The notes below the pieces were generated by a model, which was given only the letters and a program-made list of their open reading frames with translations, was not told the origin of the DNA and did no database searches. Below are positions 9,100 to 15,491 of a stretch of DNA of 55,349 nucleotides, in pieces (the first letter of the stretch is position 1; every line of letters starts with the position of its first letter). This DNA comes from Clostridia bacterium (lineage in GTDB: Bacteria > Bacillota > Clostridia > TANB77 > CAG-508): assembly GCA_017613275.1 (NCBI GenBank), contig JAGAED010000014.1:1-55349 (forward strand), read 5' to 3'. Both the position numbers and the translations under genes were made by a program.

Positions 9100-9806
9100 T
9101 ATTTTCTCTTACCTCCTTTATCTTCTGGATCGTATAATGGAATAGTTGCTAAAACAGGTACGTCTAATAGTTTTTCAACATCTTCCGCAGATTTAACAGT
9201 TGTGTCTAGCATGTTTAGTAAAAGAACATAAATTACAGATACAACAATTCCACCAAATGTAAATATAATTACATCTCTTACACGATGAATATTAGATGGT
9301 CCATCTGGTACCTCTGCCTCATCAACTATATGTACGTTACTTAAATTGTACATTTCTGTAACGTTTTCAATAAATACTTTTGCTGTTTCATTAGCAATTC
9401 TTGCAGCAACAGCTGGATCGCTGTTTACTACTTTTATTTCAATTAACTCTGTATCTTTTACAGAACTAACTGTTACATTTTGTCTTAATTTGTCTTCATC
9501 AATTTTTATTCCTAAATTAGAAATAACTTTTCTTAAAACCTTTTTACTTTTTACTAATTCACTGTATGTAGATACTAATTTTGAGTTTAATGTTACATCT
9601 GATGTTGTAATTGTGTCATCACCATTTTGATTTTTTTGATTTTCAATTTTTGCTAAAACTAGTGTTGTAGAAGATGTGTAGACTGGTTTTACGAATCCTA
9701 ACGTATAGACAACTCCTATAACCATAAACACAAATGTGATTAAAATAATTTGAACTTTTTTGTTCCAAAACAAGCTAAAAATTTCTTTTAAATCTAACTC
9801 TTCCAT
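9099..9806 (-). CDS. Wzz/CpsC polysaccharide chain-length and kinase-activator protein
   Basis: 235 residues. Two membrane segments flank an extracytoplasmic domain: about residues 19-38 (IILITFVFMVIGVVYTLGFV) and 177-197. A PDGPSNIHR motif sits just before the second helix, which is the proline-rich Wzz/CpsC signature. It starts MEELDLKEIFSLFWNKK, the typical cytoplasmic N-terminus. The cytoplasmic tail would contact the kinase encoded next. It is the first gene of the three-gene control operon, with a TTGAAA-17-TATACT promoter. It is separated from the main capsule genes by the scarred 12-14 kb segment. Confidence 0.9.
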   Translation of the reverse strand: MEELDLKEIFSLFWNKKVQIILITFVFMVIGVVYTLGFVKPVYTSSTTLVLAKIENQKNQNGDDTITTSDVTLNSKLVSTYSELVKSKKVLRKVISNLGIKIDEDKLRQNVTVSSVKDTELIEIKVVNSDPAVAARIANETAKVFIENVTEMYNLSNVHIVDEAEVPDGPSNIHRVRDVIIFTFGGIVVSVIYVLLLNMLDTTVKSAEDVEKLLDVPVLATIPLYDPEDKGGKRK

Positions 9807-9844
9807 TTTTCCTCCTAATTTTTATTTTTCTTTCGCACTTTTAT

Positions 9845-9873
9845 AGTATATATATAAATTTTAAAATTTTCAA
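9845..9873 (-). promoter_or_regulatory. Promoter of the wzz-kinase-phosphatase operon
   Basis: Minus-strand TTGAAA, 17-base spacer and TATACT, about 40 bases before the wzz start. Confidence 0.6.
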
Positions 9874-9891
9874 GTTTTTTTGTCGAATTTT

Positions 9892-10908
9892 TTACTTTTT
9901 TTCTTCGGTCTTTTTCTCTTTGATTTTTTCATGCTTTTCAGACTTTTTTTCCTTACTATGGTCTATATTTTTTTCTGTTAAAAGCTTTGGTCGTTTGTCT
10001 TTTTTTCTTTTTATCTTGAATTTTTTTATCTTCTCTATTATTTTACAATCATATTTAGATTTATCTTCTTTTATTCCTTTATATTTAAAATAATTATGCA
10101 CCAAATTTGATAAGAATATTAGGGCCAAGCCTCCAAAGAACATTAGCATGCCTTTTCCAAAAATTCCGCCCAAAATCGCACTAAGTATTTCCCTTATTAC
10201 AAAAGAAAATGCATCATTTAAAATTGTAATTGTTTGAATATTTACTTTTGAATTCACAAAAATATTTATAACCAAAAATACAAGTCCACAAGTAAAAAGT
10301 GAGAATCCAATAGAAACCACGAACTTATAAAATCTTTTACCAGCTGAAACAAGTAAGCCAAAAACAGAGACAGCTGCAAATATTAGAACTAGTTTTTTTG
10401 TAACATCTAATACAAAGTCAAGTTTATGACATGCATTAAAAATTTCTTTTTCATAATCAAAATGTGCAATTGTATTTAAATATTCTTTTGAAATCTCATC
10501 AACAAAACCATTTAAAGACGCCTTCTGTTCTTCTGTAATAATCATTCCTTGTGTAGCAGCATCAATATTTGCATGTAATTTTGTTTTTAAATTATCAGTA
10601 TTAATTGTTTCCTCAATGTTGCTAAAAATATTAGTTATAATTTTTTTCGTGTCATTTACTACATCATCTCTCGTAATAATGCCTTCTAACACGCTTTTGT
10701 CTAAACCTGATTGAATAATATATTTTTCGAAATTACTATTTGCATAACCATAAACCTTATCGTAATACCCTGTTTCGTCAAGTTTTTTCAATACATAGCT
10801 TTTGTCTAGTATTGTTGAAGAAACAATATTTATCACAAAATAGATGCCTATAGATATGGTTAAAACAATAGCAAATATGTATCTAAAAATTGATTTTACC
10901 TTTTTCAC
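9892..10908 (-). CDS. Membrane protein of unknown function with Lys-rich tail
   Basis: 338 residues, no family recognised. An N-terminal membrane helix (about residues 8-30) is followed by an extracytoplasmic region to about residue 165 containing repeated short helices. Three more membrane helices lie near 170-190, 198-217 and 240-262. The last ~65 residues are strongly basic (KIKRKKDKR, KEKKSEKHEKIKEKK) and probably cytoplasmic. It lies 27 bases after the sortase gene on the same strand, so it may be the third gene of the substrate-sortase operon and could assist at the same membrane site; that is inference from position only. Confidence 0.7.
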   Translation of the reverse strand: MKKVKSIFRYIFAIVLTISIGIYFVINIVSSTILDKSYVLKKLDETGYYDKVYGYANSNFEKYIIQSGLDKSVLEGIITRDDVVNDTKKIITNIFSNIEETINTDNLKTKLHANIDAATQGMIITEEQKASLNGFVDEISKEYLNTIAHFDYEKEIFNACHKLDFVLDVTKKLVLIFAAVSVFGLLVSAGKRFYKFVVSIGFSLFTCGLVFLVINIFVNSKVNIQTITILNDAFSFVIREILSAILGGIFGKGMLMFFGGLALIFLSNLVHNYFKYKGIKEDKSKYDCKIIEKIKKFKIKRKKDKRPKLLTEKNIDHSKEKKSEKHEKIKEKKTEEKK

Positions 10909-10935
10909 CTTTTATTCTCCTATCTCAATACAAAA

Positions 10936-11565
10936 TTATTGTGCTATAGGTTCAGCATAAACCACATATCTTTGTTTTGCATAACCTATATTATTAAATG
11001 GATAACATGTATATACCATCAATATTTCTTTATCTCTTTGAACAGGAAGCTTATCTATTTCCTTTTCATTGATTAATTGCATGTCATAAATTTTGTATTT
11101 AAACTCTCCATAAGTTGTTTTTATTATAATCTCGTTATCAATTTTAAGGTCAGAAAATCTTCTAAAAACATCAGCACTATTGTGTCCCATATAAATTATA
11201 GAGCCACCTTCTCCAGGAAAATAACTGCCACTAGAATGACCAACACCATTTTTCAAGATTTCTAATGTGTCTCCAAAATAAACAGGAAGATTAACCTCAA
11301 TTTGAGGAATTTCTATAGTAGCATATTTTGCTCCATAGTCTGGATAACTCGCTAATTTTTTATTTTCATTTATTGTGGTTTCCTGAAACTCAGCTACTGC
11401 TTCTTGTTTTATATCAATTGCAACTCTGTTAGCTAATGTAATTGCTTGCTCTATTTGTGCCCCTGCAAATATATTTATACAAGCAAAGATTGCAATTGTA
11501 ACAAATAAAGCAACTATTACGCTTATAATAGTTGCTTTTATTGTTTTTCTCAAAAACTTAGGCAT
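10936..11565 (-). CDS. Class D sortase
   Basis: 209 residues. Sortases are membrane-anchored cysteine transpeptidases that cut LPXTG-like signals and join the protein to the cell wall. One N-terminal membrane helix (about residues 12-32) precedes the sortase fold. That fold starts YATIEIPQIEVNLPVYFG and shows the catalytic His in IYMGHNSADVFRRF, the catalytic Cys in MVYTCYPFNNIG and the Arg in AKQRYVVYAE. The TCYPF context is characteristic of class D. Its start overlaps the end of the upstream gene by 8 bases, so the two are translationally coupled and that gene is very likely its substrate. Confidence 0.9.
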   Translation of the reverse strand: MPKFLRKTIKATIISVIVALFVTIAIFACINIFAGAQIEQAITLANRVAIDIKQEAVAEFQETTINENKKLASYPDYGAKYATIEIPQIEVNLPVYFGDTLEILKNGVGHSSGSYFPGEGGSIIYMGHNSADVFRRFSDLKIDNEIIIKTTYGEFKYKIYDMQLINEKEIDKLPVQRDKEILMVYTCYPFNNIGYAKQRYVVYAEPIAQ

Positions 11566-12076
11566 TAGCTAATTTCTTTCTAGCAATAAATCCTGCAGCT
11601 AGGGCTACTACTGCAATTGAAGAAACAACAAAAACTGTATTTGTTTCATTTCCTGTATAAGATAATTTGTCGCTGAAATCTAAGACATCTTCTACTTTTC
11701 CATTATAATAGATTGTTACTTTTGTACCATCCCATGAAATTTTTATATTAAGAATGGCTGCTGCTTCTGTTGCTAAGTCTTGTACTTTCTTTAAATCTGT
11801 AGAAGATAATTTAGCAATGCTTGTTACTTTTGCATTTTCCATAACTTTTACTACTTCATCAACTTTTGCCATTACTGCATCAGCTTGTTCATCTGTTGCA
11901 GGATGTTTTTCCAAAAATCTTTCCATTTTAACTTTATGTCCTTCTGTTACTCCGTATTTTGATCCTTTTTCATAAATTAAGTTTGGTAATTCAGCACTTG
12001 TTGCTGCATTAACCATTGTTGTAGCGAATACAGCTACCATAACAAATAAAATTGTTACAAATAAAGCTTTTTTCAT
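11558..12076 (-). CDS. Exported sortase substrate with LSYTG-like sorting signal
   Basis: 172 residues. A signal peptide at residues 1-24 (ends TTMVNAA) is followed by a mostly helical domain to about residue 95 and a short beta-rich stretch (VTIYYNGKVEDVLDFSDK). The C-terminus reads KLSYTGNE, then a hydrophobic helix of about 21 residues and RKKLANA, the exact layout of a cell-wall sorting signal with Ser in place of Pro. No other domain was recognised. It heads the operon with the class D sortase (8-base overlap), has a TTGCTA-17-TATAAT promoter and a GGGAGG ribosome site. The function of the displayed domain is unknown. Confidence 0.8.
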   Translation of the reverse strand: MKKALFVTILFVMVAVFATTMVNAATSAELPNLIYEKGSKYGVTEGHKVKMERFLEKHPATDEQADAVMAKVDEVVKVMENAKVTSIAKLSSTDLKKVQDLATEAAAILNIKISWDGTKVTIYYNGKVEDVLDFSDKLSYTGNETNTVFVVSSIAVVALAAGFIARKKLANA

Positions 12077-12109
12077 TTTAAATTTTCCTCCCTTGTTTAA
12101 ACTGATTTT

Positions 12110-12138
12110 ATTATACCATTTTAAAAAATTTCTAGCAA
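12110..12138 (-). promoter_or_regulatory. Promoter of the sortase-substrate operon
   Basis: Minus-strand TTGCTA, 17-base spacer and TATAAT, ending about 34 bases before the ATG at 12076. Having its own promoter makes the structured RNA upstream a separate transcript rather than an obligatory leader. Confidence 0.7.
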
Positions 12139-12197
12139 TAGTTTTTTAGAAAAAATGTAAAAAATTCAGTTGACATTTTTTTGATATTTAATAACAT

Positions 12198-12271
12198 AAA
12201 ATAAAAGAGAAATAGACTAATTATTCATCTACTCCCCCTAGGCACCGTCCGAAGACTTCTGCCGCAATCCT
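12198..12271 (-). ncRNA. Candidate small RNA 2 with a C(UUCG)G hairpin
   Basis: About 74 bases predicted between a consensus promoter and a weak hairpin plus U-run. A GC-rich hairpin (12241-12263) has GGCA/TGCC outer pairs, GTC/GAC inner pairs and a UUCG tetraloop closed by C-G, the very stable form. A second stem pairs GAGTAGA (12228-12234) with TCTA and CTC (12207-12216), and TTTTATTTT follows on the minus strand. The GC content is far above the AT-rich surroundings and there is no open reading frame. No known RNA family was recognised. It could also be read through into the sortase-substrate operon as a long leader. Confidence 0.45.
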
Positions 12272-12276
12272 TATAT

Positions 12277-12305
12277 ATTATAATATATATTTATATTATA
12301 TGCAA
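12277..12305 (-). promoter_or_regulatory. Promoter of candidate small RNA 2
   Basis: Minus-strand TTGCAT, 17-base spacer and TATAAT; predicted start near 12271. The stretch is AT-rich, so alternative -10 boxes exist. Confidence 0.5.
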
Positions 12306-12321
12306 ATGTTTTTTTATTAAT

Positions 12322-12396
12322 TAAAAAAGCGAGTAGTTCGCGAGGAACTACTCTTAATCTTCTAAATGCCGATGTGATAATCACATAGCTTAATTT
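12322..12396 (-). ncRNA. Candidate small RNA 1, about 75 bases
   Basis: A perfect-consensus promoter (12403-12431) and a textbook intrinsic terminator (12331-12353 plus a T6 run) bracket 75 bases on the minus strand with no reading frame. A first hairpin, ATGTGA / TCACAT with a three-base loop, lies near the 5' end. An A-rich single-stranded middle is followed by the terminator stem. It sits between the frameshifted MazF-like gene and candidate small RNA 2, all on the same strand. No known family was recognised. Promoter and terminator are seen directly; that it is expressed as a small RNA is inference. Confidence 0.55.
12331..12353 (-). terminator. Terminator of candidate small RNA 1
   Basis: GAGTAGTTC / GAACTACTC perfect 9-bp stem with a five-base loop. 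On the minus strand it is followed by GC and six T. Confidence 0.8.
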
Positions 12397-12402
12397 AATT
12401 AG

Positions 12403-12431
12403 ATTATACTATATTATATGTCCATTGTCAA
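12403..12431 (-). promoter_or_regulatory. Consensus sigma-A promoter of candidate small RNA 1
   Basis: TTGACA, exactly 17 bases and TATAAT on the minus strand, one of the best promoter matches in the window. No protein gene lies downstream before the terminator. Confidence 0.8.
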
Positions 12432-12441
12432 TAAATTATAA

Positions 12442-13192
12442 CTATTTTATAAATAGTTTTTTTAATTTTTCATCTAATAAATCCAAGCTTTCATTAGATA
12501 AGCGCACTCCACTAAGTAAATCTTTTGAATTTTTGGGATTGAAAATTCGCTGCTTACTAATAGTTGTAAATTGATTTAATAGTGCAATACTTCCTTTTTT
12601 CATTTTTGAAATTTCTTTTTCAAACTTCTTTAAAAATTCAAGTTCTTGAGATAAAGTAGGTAATTGTTCTAATTCTTCCTTTATATCCTCATATTTTTCA
12701 ACATTTATATTACTCAATTCTGTTAATTTACTGAAAACTTCATTAAATCTTTTTTTAAACTTATTATATAAATTATTATAGATTTCATTGCCTAAATTGA
12801 TTGTATTATCATAATATTTCTTATCCGTTTTTATCGAAGTTAATGGAATTACATTTAAAGTTCCAAAAGAAGGTTTATCATCTTTATTTATTACAACACA
12901 ATAATGTAATCCCCCTAATTCTCCGTCCAATATTAAATCCCAAATTAGCCTTAATTATATCTCCGCGCTTATATTTTTTTAGTTTTGAAGAATCAAAAAA
13001 TCTTTCATTATCATGATAATTAGAAAAATCATTAATCCAATATGCTAATAAATCAGATTTTTTATACTCTAGTAAATCTATATGTTTATCAAAACTTTTT
13101 TCAAGTCGACTTAACGCATTATTTTTATTGTAAATAGTTTGGCTTTTAATCTCATCTTCTTCATTTTTATCTATTGCAATTTTATCATCCAT
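12442..13192 (-). pseudogene. MazF/PemK-like toxin gene with a +1 frameshift
   Basis: Two frames together give about 250 residues. The first (from ATG 13192) ends KKYKRGDIIKANLGFNIG and then runs into a stop. The other frame continues ELGGLHYCVVINKDDKP and VIPLTSIK, the standard MazF/PemK/ToxN-like barrel start and middle. A single extra base (the C read from position 12925, in GGA-C-GGA-GAA) separates the frames. An N-terminal helical extension of about 75 residues and a C-terminal coiled-coil tail of about 110 residues are unlike plain MazF. Related proteins are type II toxin endoribonucleases. No antitoxin gene is adjacent. Promoter (TTGCAA-17-TACAAT) and GAGGAG site are intact, so decay is recent, or the shift is an assembly error or programmed. 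Confidence 0.7.
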
Positions 13193-13251
13193 TTCAACAA
13201 CTCCTCATTATTAATCTGTTAGATACCTTCTAGCATTTTTTGAACAATTGT

Positions 13252-13280
13252 ATTGTATCATAGTGAATAATTGTTTGCAA
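13252..13280 (-). promoter_or_regulatory. Promoter of the MazF-like gene
   Basis: Minus-strand TTGCAA, 17 bases, TACAAT, about 60 bases before the ATG at 13192. Confidence 0.65.
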
Positions 13281-13311
13281 GAGTTTTTGTAAAAATTTAC
13301 AAAAATTTCAC

Positions 13312-13350
13312 AAAGCCCAGTTGACTACATTTTGTAGTCAACTAGGCTTT
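13312..13350 (-). terminator. Terminator of the lost ugd gene
   Basis: An 18-bp stem with one mismatch (AAAGCC and AGTTGACTACA paired with their complements) and a TTT loop. It lies 6 bases after the stop of the dehydrogenase remnant and can work both ways. It marks the true 3' end of a former operon. Confidence 0.7.
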
Positions 13351-13355
13351 TACTT

Positions 13356-13565
13356 CTAATCCCTACTATACAAATCTCTTGTATAAACCTTATCTTTTAC
13401 ATCTTTAAGTATTGGCTCAAATCTATTTGCTAAAATTACATCACTTTTCTTTGCAAAAGTTTTAAAGTCATTTATAACTTTAAAAACATTAAATTCTTCA
13501 GCTTTTAGAGTTGGCTCATAAATTATAACGTCAACTCCTTCAAGTTTTAATCTTTCAATTATTTC
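13356..13565 (-). pseudogene. C-terminal remnant of a UDP-glucose dehydrogenase-type gene
   Basis: An open frame of about 69 codons without a start encodes EIIERLKLEGVDVIIYEP, then SDVILANRFEPILKDVKDKV and YTRDLYSRD before TAG. This is the C-terminal domain of UDP-glucose / UDP-ManNAc dehydrogenases, which oxidise nucleotide sugars to uronic acids for capsules. The remaining ~320 residues are missing; an in-frame stop lies directly upstream. The stop and downstream terminator are intact. A 5' truncation here, at the left end of the capsule locus, implies that a uronate-forming step was once present and was lost by rearrangement. Confidence 0.75.
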
Positions 13566-13596
13566 TTATATAAACTACATTCAAGAGGTGTTTTAG

Positions 13597-14307
13597 ATGG
13601 AAGAAAAATATAAAAATGCTATTGAGGAATTCAATAACTATACAAAACAATTGGATATGGAAAATGAAATGATTTCTAGAAAATACTATCATACATTTTG
13701 AGTTGCAGACTACGCATTAGAAATTGCAAAAAGTGAAAATTTAAATGAACAAGATACATATATAGCCTACCTTTGCGGGCTTTTACATGATATTGCAAGA
13801 TTTAAACAAGCAACTGAATATAATACTTACAATGATTTGAACTCATTTGACCATGGCGATATGGGATATACTATTTTAAAAGAAAATGATTATATTTCTA
13901 AATATATACAAGATGAAGAAAGCAAAACTATAATATTAAAAGCTGTTAAAAGCCATAATAAATTTGCTATTGAAGATGGATTAAATGATAGAGAATTATT
14001 TTTTGCAAAACCAATTCGTGATGCTGATAAATTAGATATTTTAGATAAACAAAGAAATGAAGTAAATGATAATAGTACAACTATTGATGATGATGTGTTG
14101 CAAACTTTTAAAGAACACTGATTATTTAAAAGAGATGGCACTAAAAGAAATGATGCTACTCAAATTGTTCAAAATTTATGTCTTGTTTTTGATTTGAATT
14201 TTGAGAGGAGTTTGGAGATAATTAAGGAAAAAGAGATTGTTGAGAGGAAGTTGGAGATTTTGAAGGAACATATAGATGAAGAAAGTTTGAAGATTTTTAT
14301 TAATTAA
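13597..14307 (+). pseudogene. HD-domain hydrolase with two in-frame TGA codons
   Basis: 236 codons in one frame from ATG 13597 (AAGAGGTG site upstream) to TAA. The protein has RKYYHTF, a TGA, VADYALEIAKS, the HD motif YLCGLLHDIARF, FDHGDMGY, KSHNKFAI and FAKPIRDADKLDIL: a complete metal-dependent HD phosphohydrolase core of the putative nucleotide-hydrolase type. TGA interrupts at 13699-13701 (where relatives usually have Arg) and at 14119-14121. There is no frameshift or other damage. It is one of few plus-strand genes here and is followed by a strong terminator. Best read as a recently killed gene; an internal start could still make a fragment covering the HD motifs. Confidence 0.75.
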
Positions 14308-14318
14308 TTAATTGAAAT

Positions 14319-14357
14319 AAAAAACAGTTGGTTAGTGATACTAACCAACTGTTTTTT
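14319..14357 (+). terminator. Bidirectional terminator between HD gene and capsule operon
   Basis: AAAAAACAGTTGGTTAG / complement, a perfect 17-bp stem with loop TGATA. It is flanked by A and T runs on both sides, so it ends the HD gene on the plus strand and the long capsule operon on the minus strand. Confidence 0.88.
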
Positions 14358-14399
14358 TATGTTCTTTATAATATTCATTTATTACCTTGATTTTACCTA

Positions 14400-15491
14400 T
14401 TAATTATTATTTTCTAAACTCCATCTGCTTTGTACAAAATTTAATATATACTTTTTTAATAATTTATAAATTATACAAATAATTAATGTGATAAGTAATA
14501 TCCATATTGGTGCAAAACTCCTATATATACCATAGATATTAAATTTTGATAATATAGTTCTTATAATTGGATGAAATATATATATACCAATAGAATATTT
14601 TTTTCCAAACTCACTAATAACTAACAATAGTCTATTATTTGAATTCATATTATATCTTAAACATATTATAAAAATAGAAATAGATAAAAATATTGTACTA
14701 AGATAATAATCTATTGCACCATTAACACTATTATTTACTAATATCGTTCTTTCAATAATTGTACTCATACAAAAAATAAGAACAAAGACAACTAAATATT
14801 TCTTTTTTATAAATATTTTTCCATTAGAAAATTTATTATTTATATAACTTCCTATAAAAAAGTATGGAATTCCTAACAATAAAAAATTGCGAACATATAT
14901 AAATGATATATCTCTTTTTATAGTAATTAAAGAATATTTTCCTATTATCAAATTAAGTAATAATAAAACTGGCGTAATTAAGTACATCCATTTATATTTA
15001 TCATGTTTATTAACAATTTTTGCAATTATTAAAACATATAGTAATGCATTTAAATACCATAAATGATACCCAAATGGTGACTCATTAAATAAAATTAGTT
15101 TAGATATACTTTTAAAGTTAAATGTATTCTGAAAATAACTTGCAATATTCCCATTTTTATAAATAATTATAATTATATCATATAAAAAATATAATAAATT
15201 GGATATTATACAAAGTTTTATAATTTTAACAATTTGTTTATTTTCTTTCCCATTTTTTACTGTTTGATTGTAAAAATATCCAGTAATCATAAAAAATATA
15301 GGAACAGAAAATCTTGAAAGTGCTTTAAAATATTGTCCAAACTCCCCTTCAAAAGGTTGATGAATGCATATTACACCAAACGCAGCAATAAATCTTAGTA
15401 TATCTATTCCAATATTTCTATCTATATTTCTATCTATATTTTTATTTGTTTTATAAGTATTAATTAAACTTTTTTCCATAAATCTCTCCAT
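14400..15491 (-). CDS. Acyltransferase family 3 membrane protein (OafA-like)
   Basis: 363 residues with about ten membrane helices. The N-terminal motif IGIDILRFIAAFGVICIHQP, with the conserved Arg and the His of the family, is followed by FSVPIFFMITGYFY. Acyltransferase-3 proteins transfer acetyl or other acyl groups to exported sugars at the membrane. It is the last gene of the capsule operon. Its ATG overlaps the flippase stop (TAATG), but a GGAGAG site better supports the second Met at 15479. The N-terminus carries a 12-bp tandem repeat giving NIDRNIDRNI. Probably O-acylates the polysaccharide. Confidence 0.85.
   Translation of the reverse strand: MERFMEKSLINTYKTNKNIDRNIDRNIGIDILRFIAAFGVICIHQPFEGEFGQYFKALSRFSVPIFFMITGYFYNQTVKNGKENKQIVKIIKLCIISNLLYFLYDIIIIIYKNGNIASYFQNTFNFKSISKLILFNESPFGYHLWYLNALLYVLIIAKIVNKHDKYKWMYLITPVLLLLNLIIGKYSLITIKRDISFIYVRNFLLLGIPYFFIGSYINNKFSNGKIFIKKKYLVVFVLIFCMSTIIERTILVNNSVNGAIDYYLSTIFLSISIFIICLRYNMNSNNRLLLVISEFGKKYSIGIYIFHPIIRTILSKFNIYGIYRSFAPIWILLITLIICIIYKLLKKYILNFVQSRWSLENNN

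Noticed and set aside
12170..12197. Plus-strand TTGACA promoter in the same gap
   Set aside because: No good -10 at 17 bases and nothing readable downstream; the minus-strand signals explain the region better.
12198..12271. Known riboswitch (THF or yybP-ykoY manganese type) because of GGGGGAGTAGATG
   Set aside because: Only this short word matches; the remaining conserved parts of either class are missing and the downstream gene has its own promoter.
12322..13192. Type III toxin-antitoxin pair (small RNA with MazF/ToxN-like protein)
   Set aside because: In type III systems the repeated antitoxin RNA precedes the toxin gene; here the RNA lies after it, has its own promoter and no tandem repeats.
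13597..14307. TGA read as tryptophan in the whole genome, explaining the HD gene
   Set aside because: The vanZ-like gene, licD and the XRE gene end in TGA at sensible places, TGG codes Trp in conserved genes, and the first TGA sits where relatives usually have Arg.
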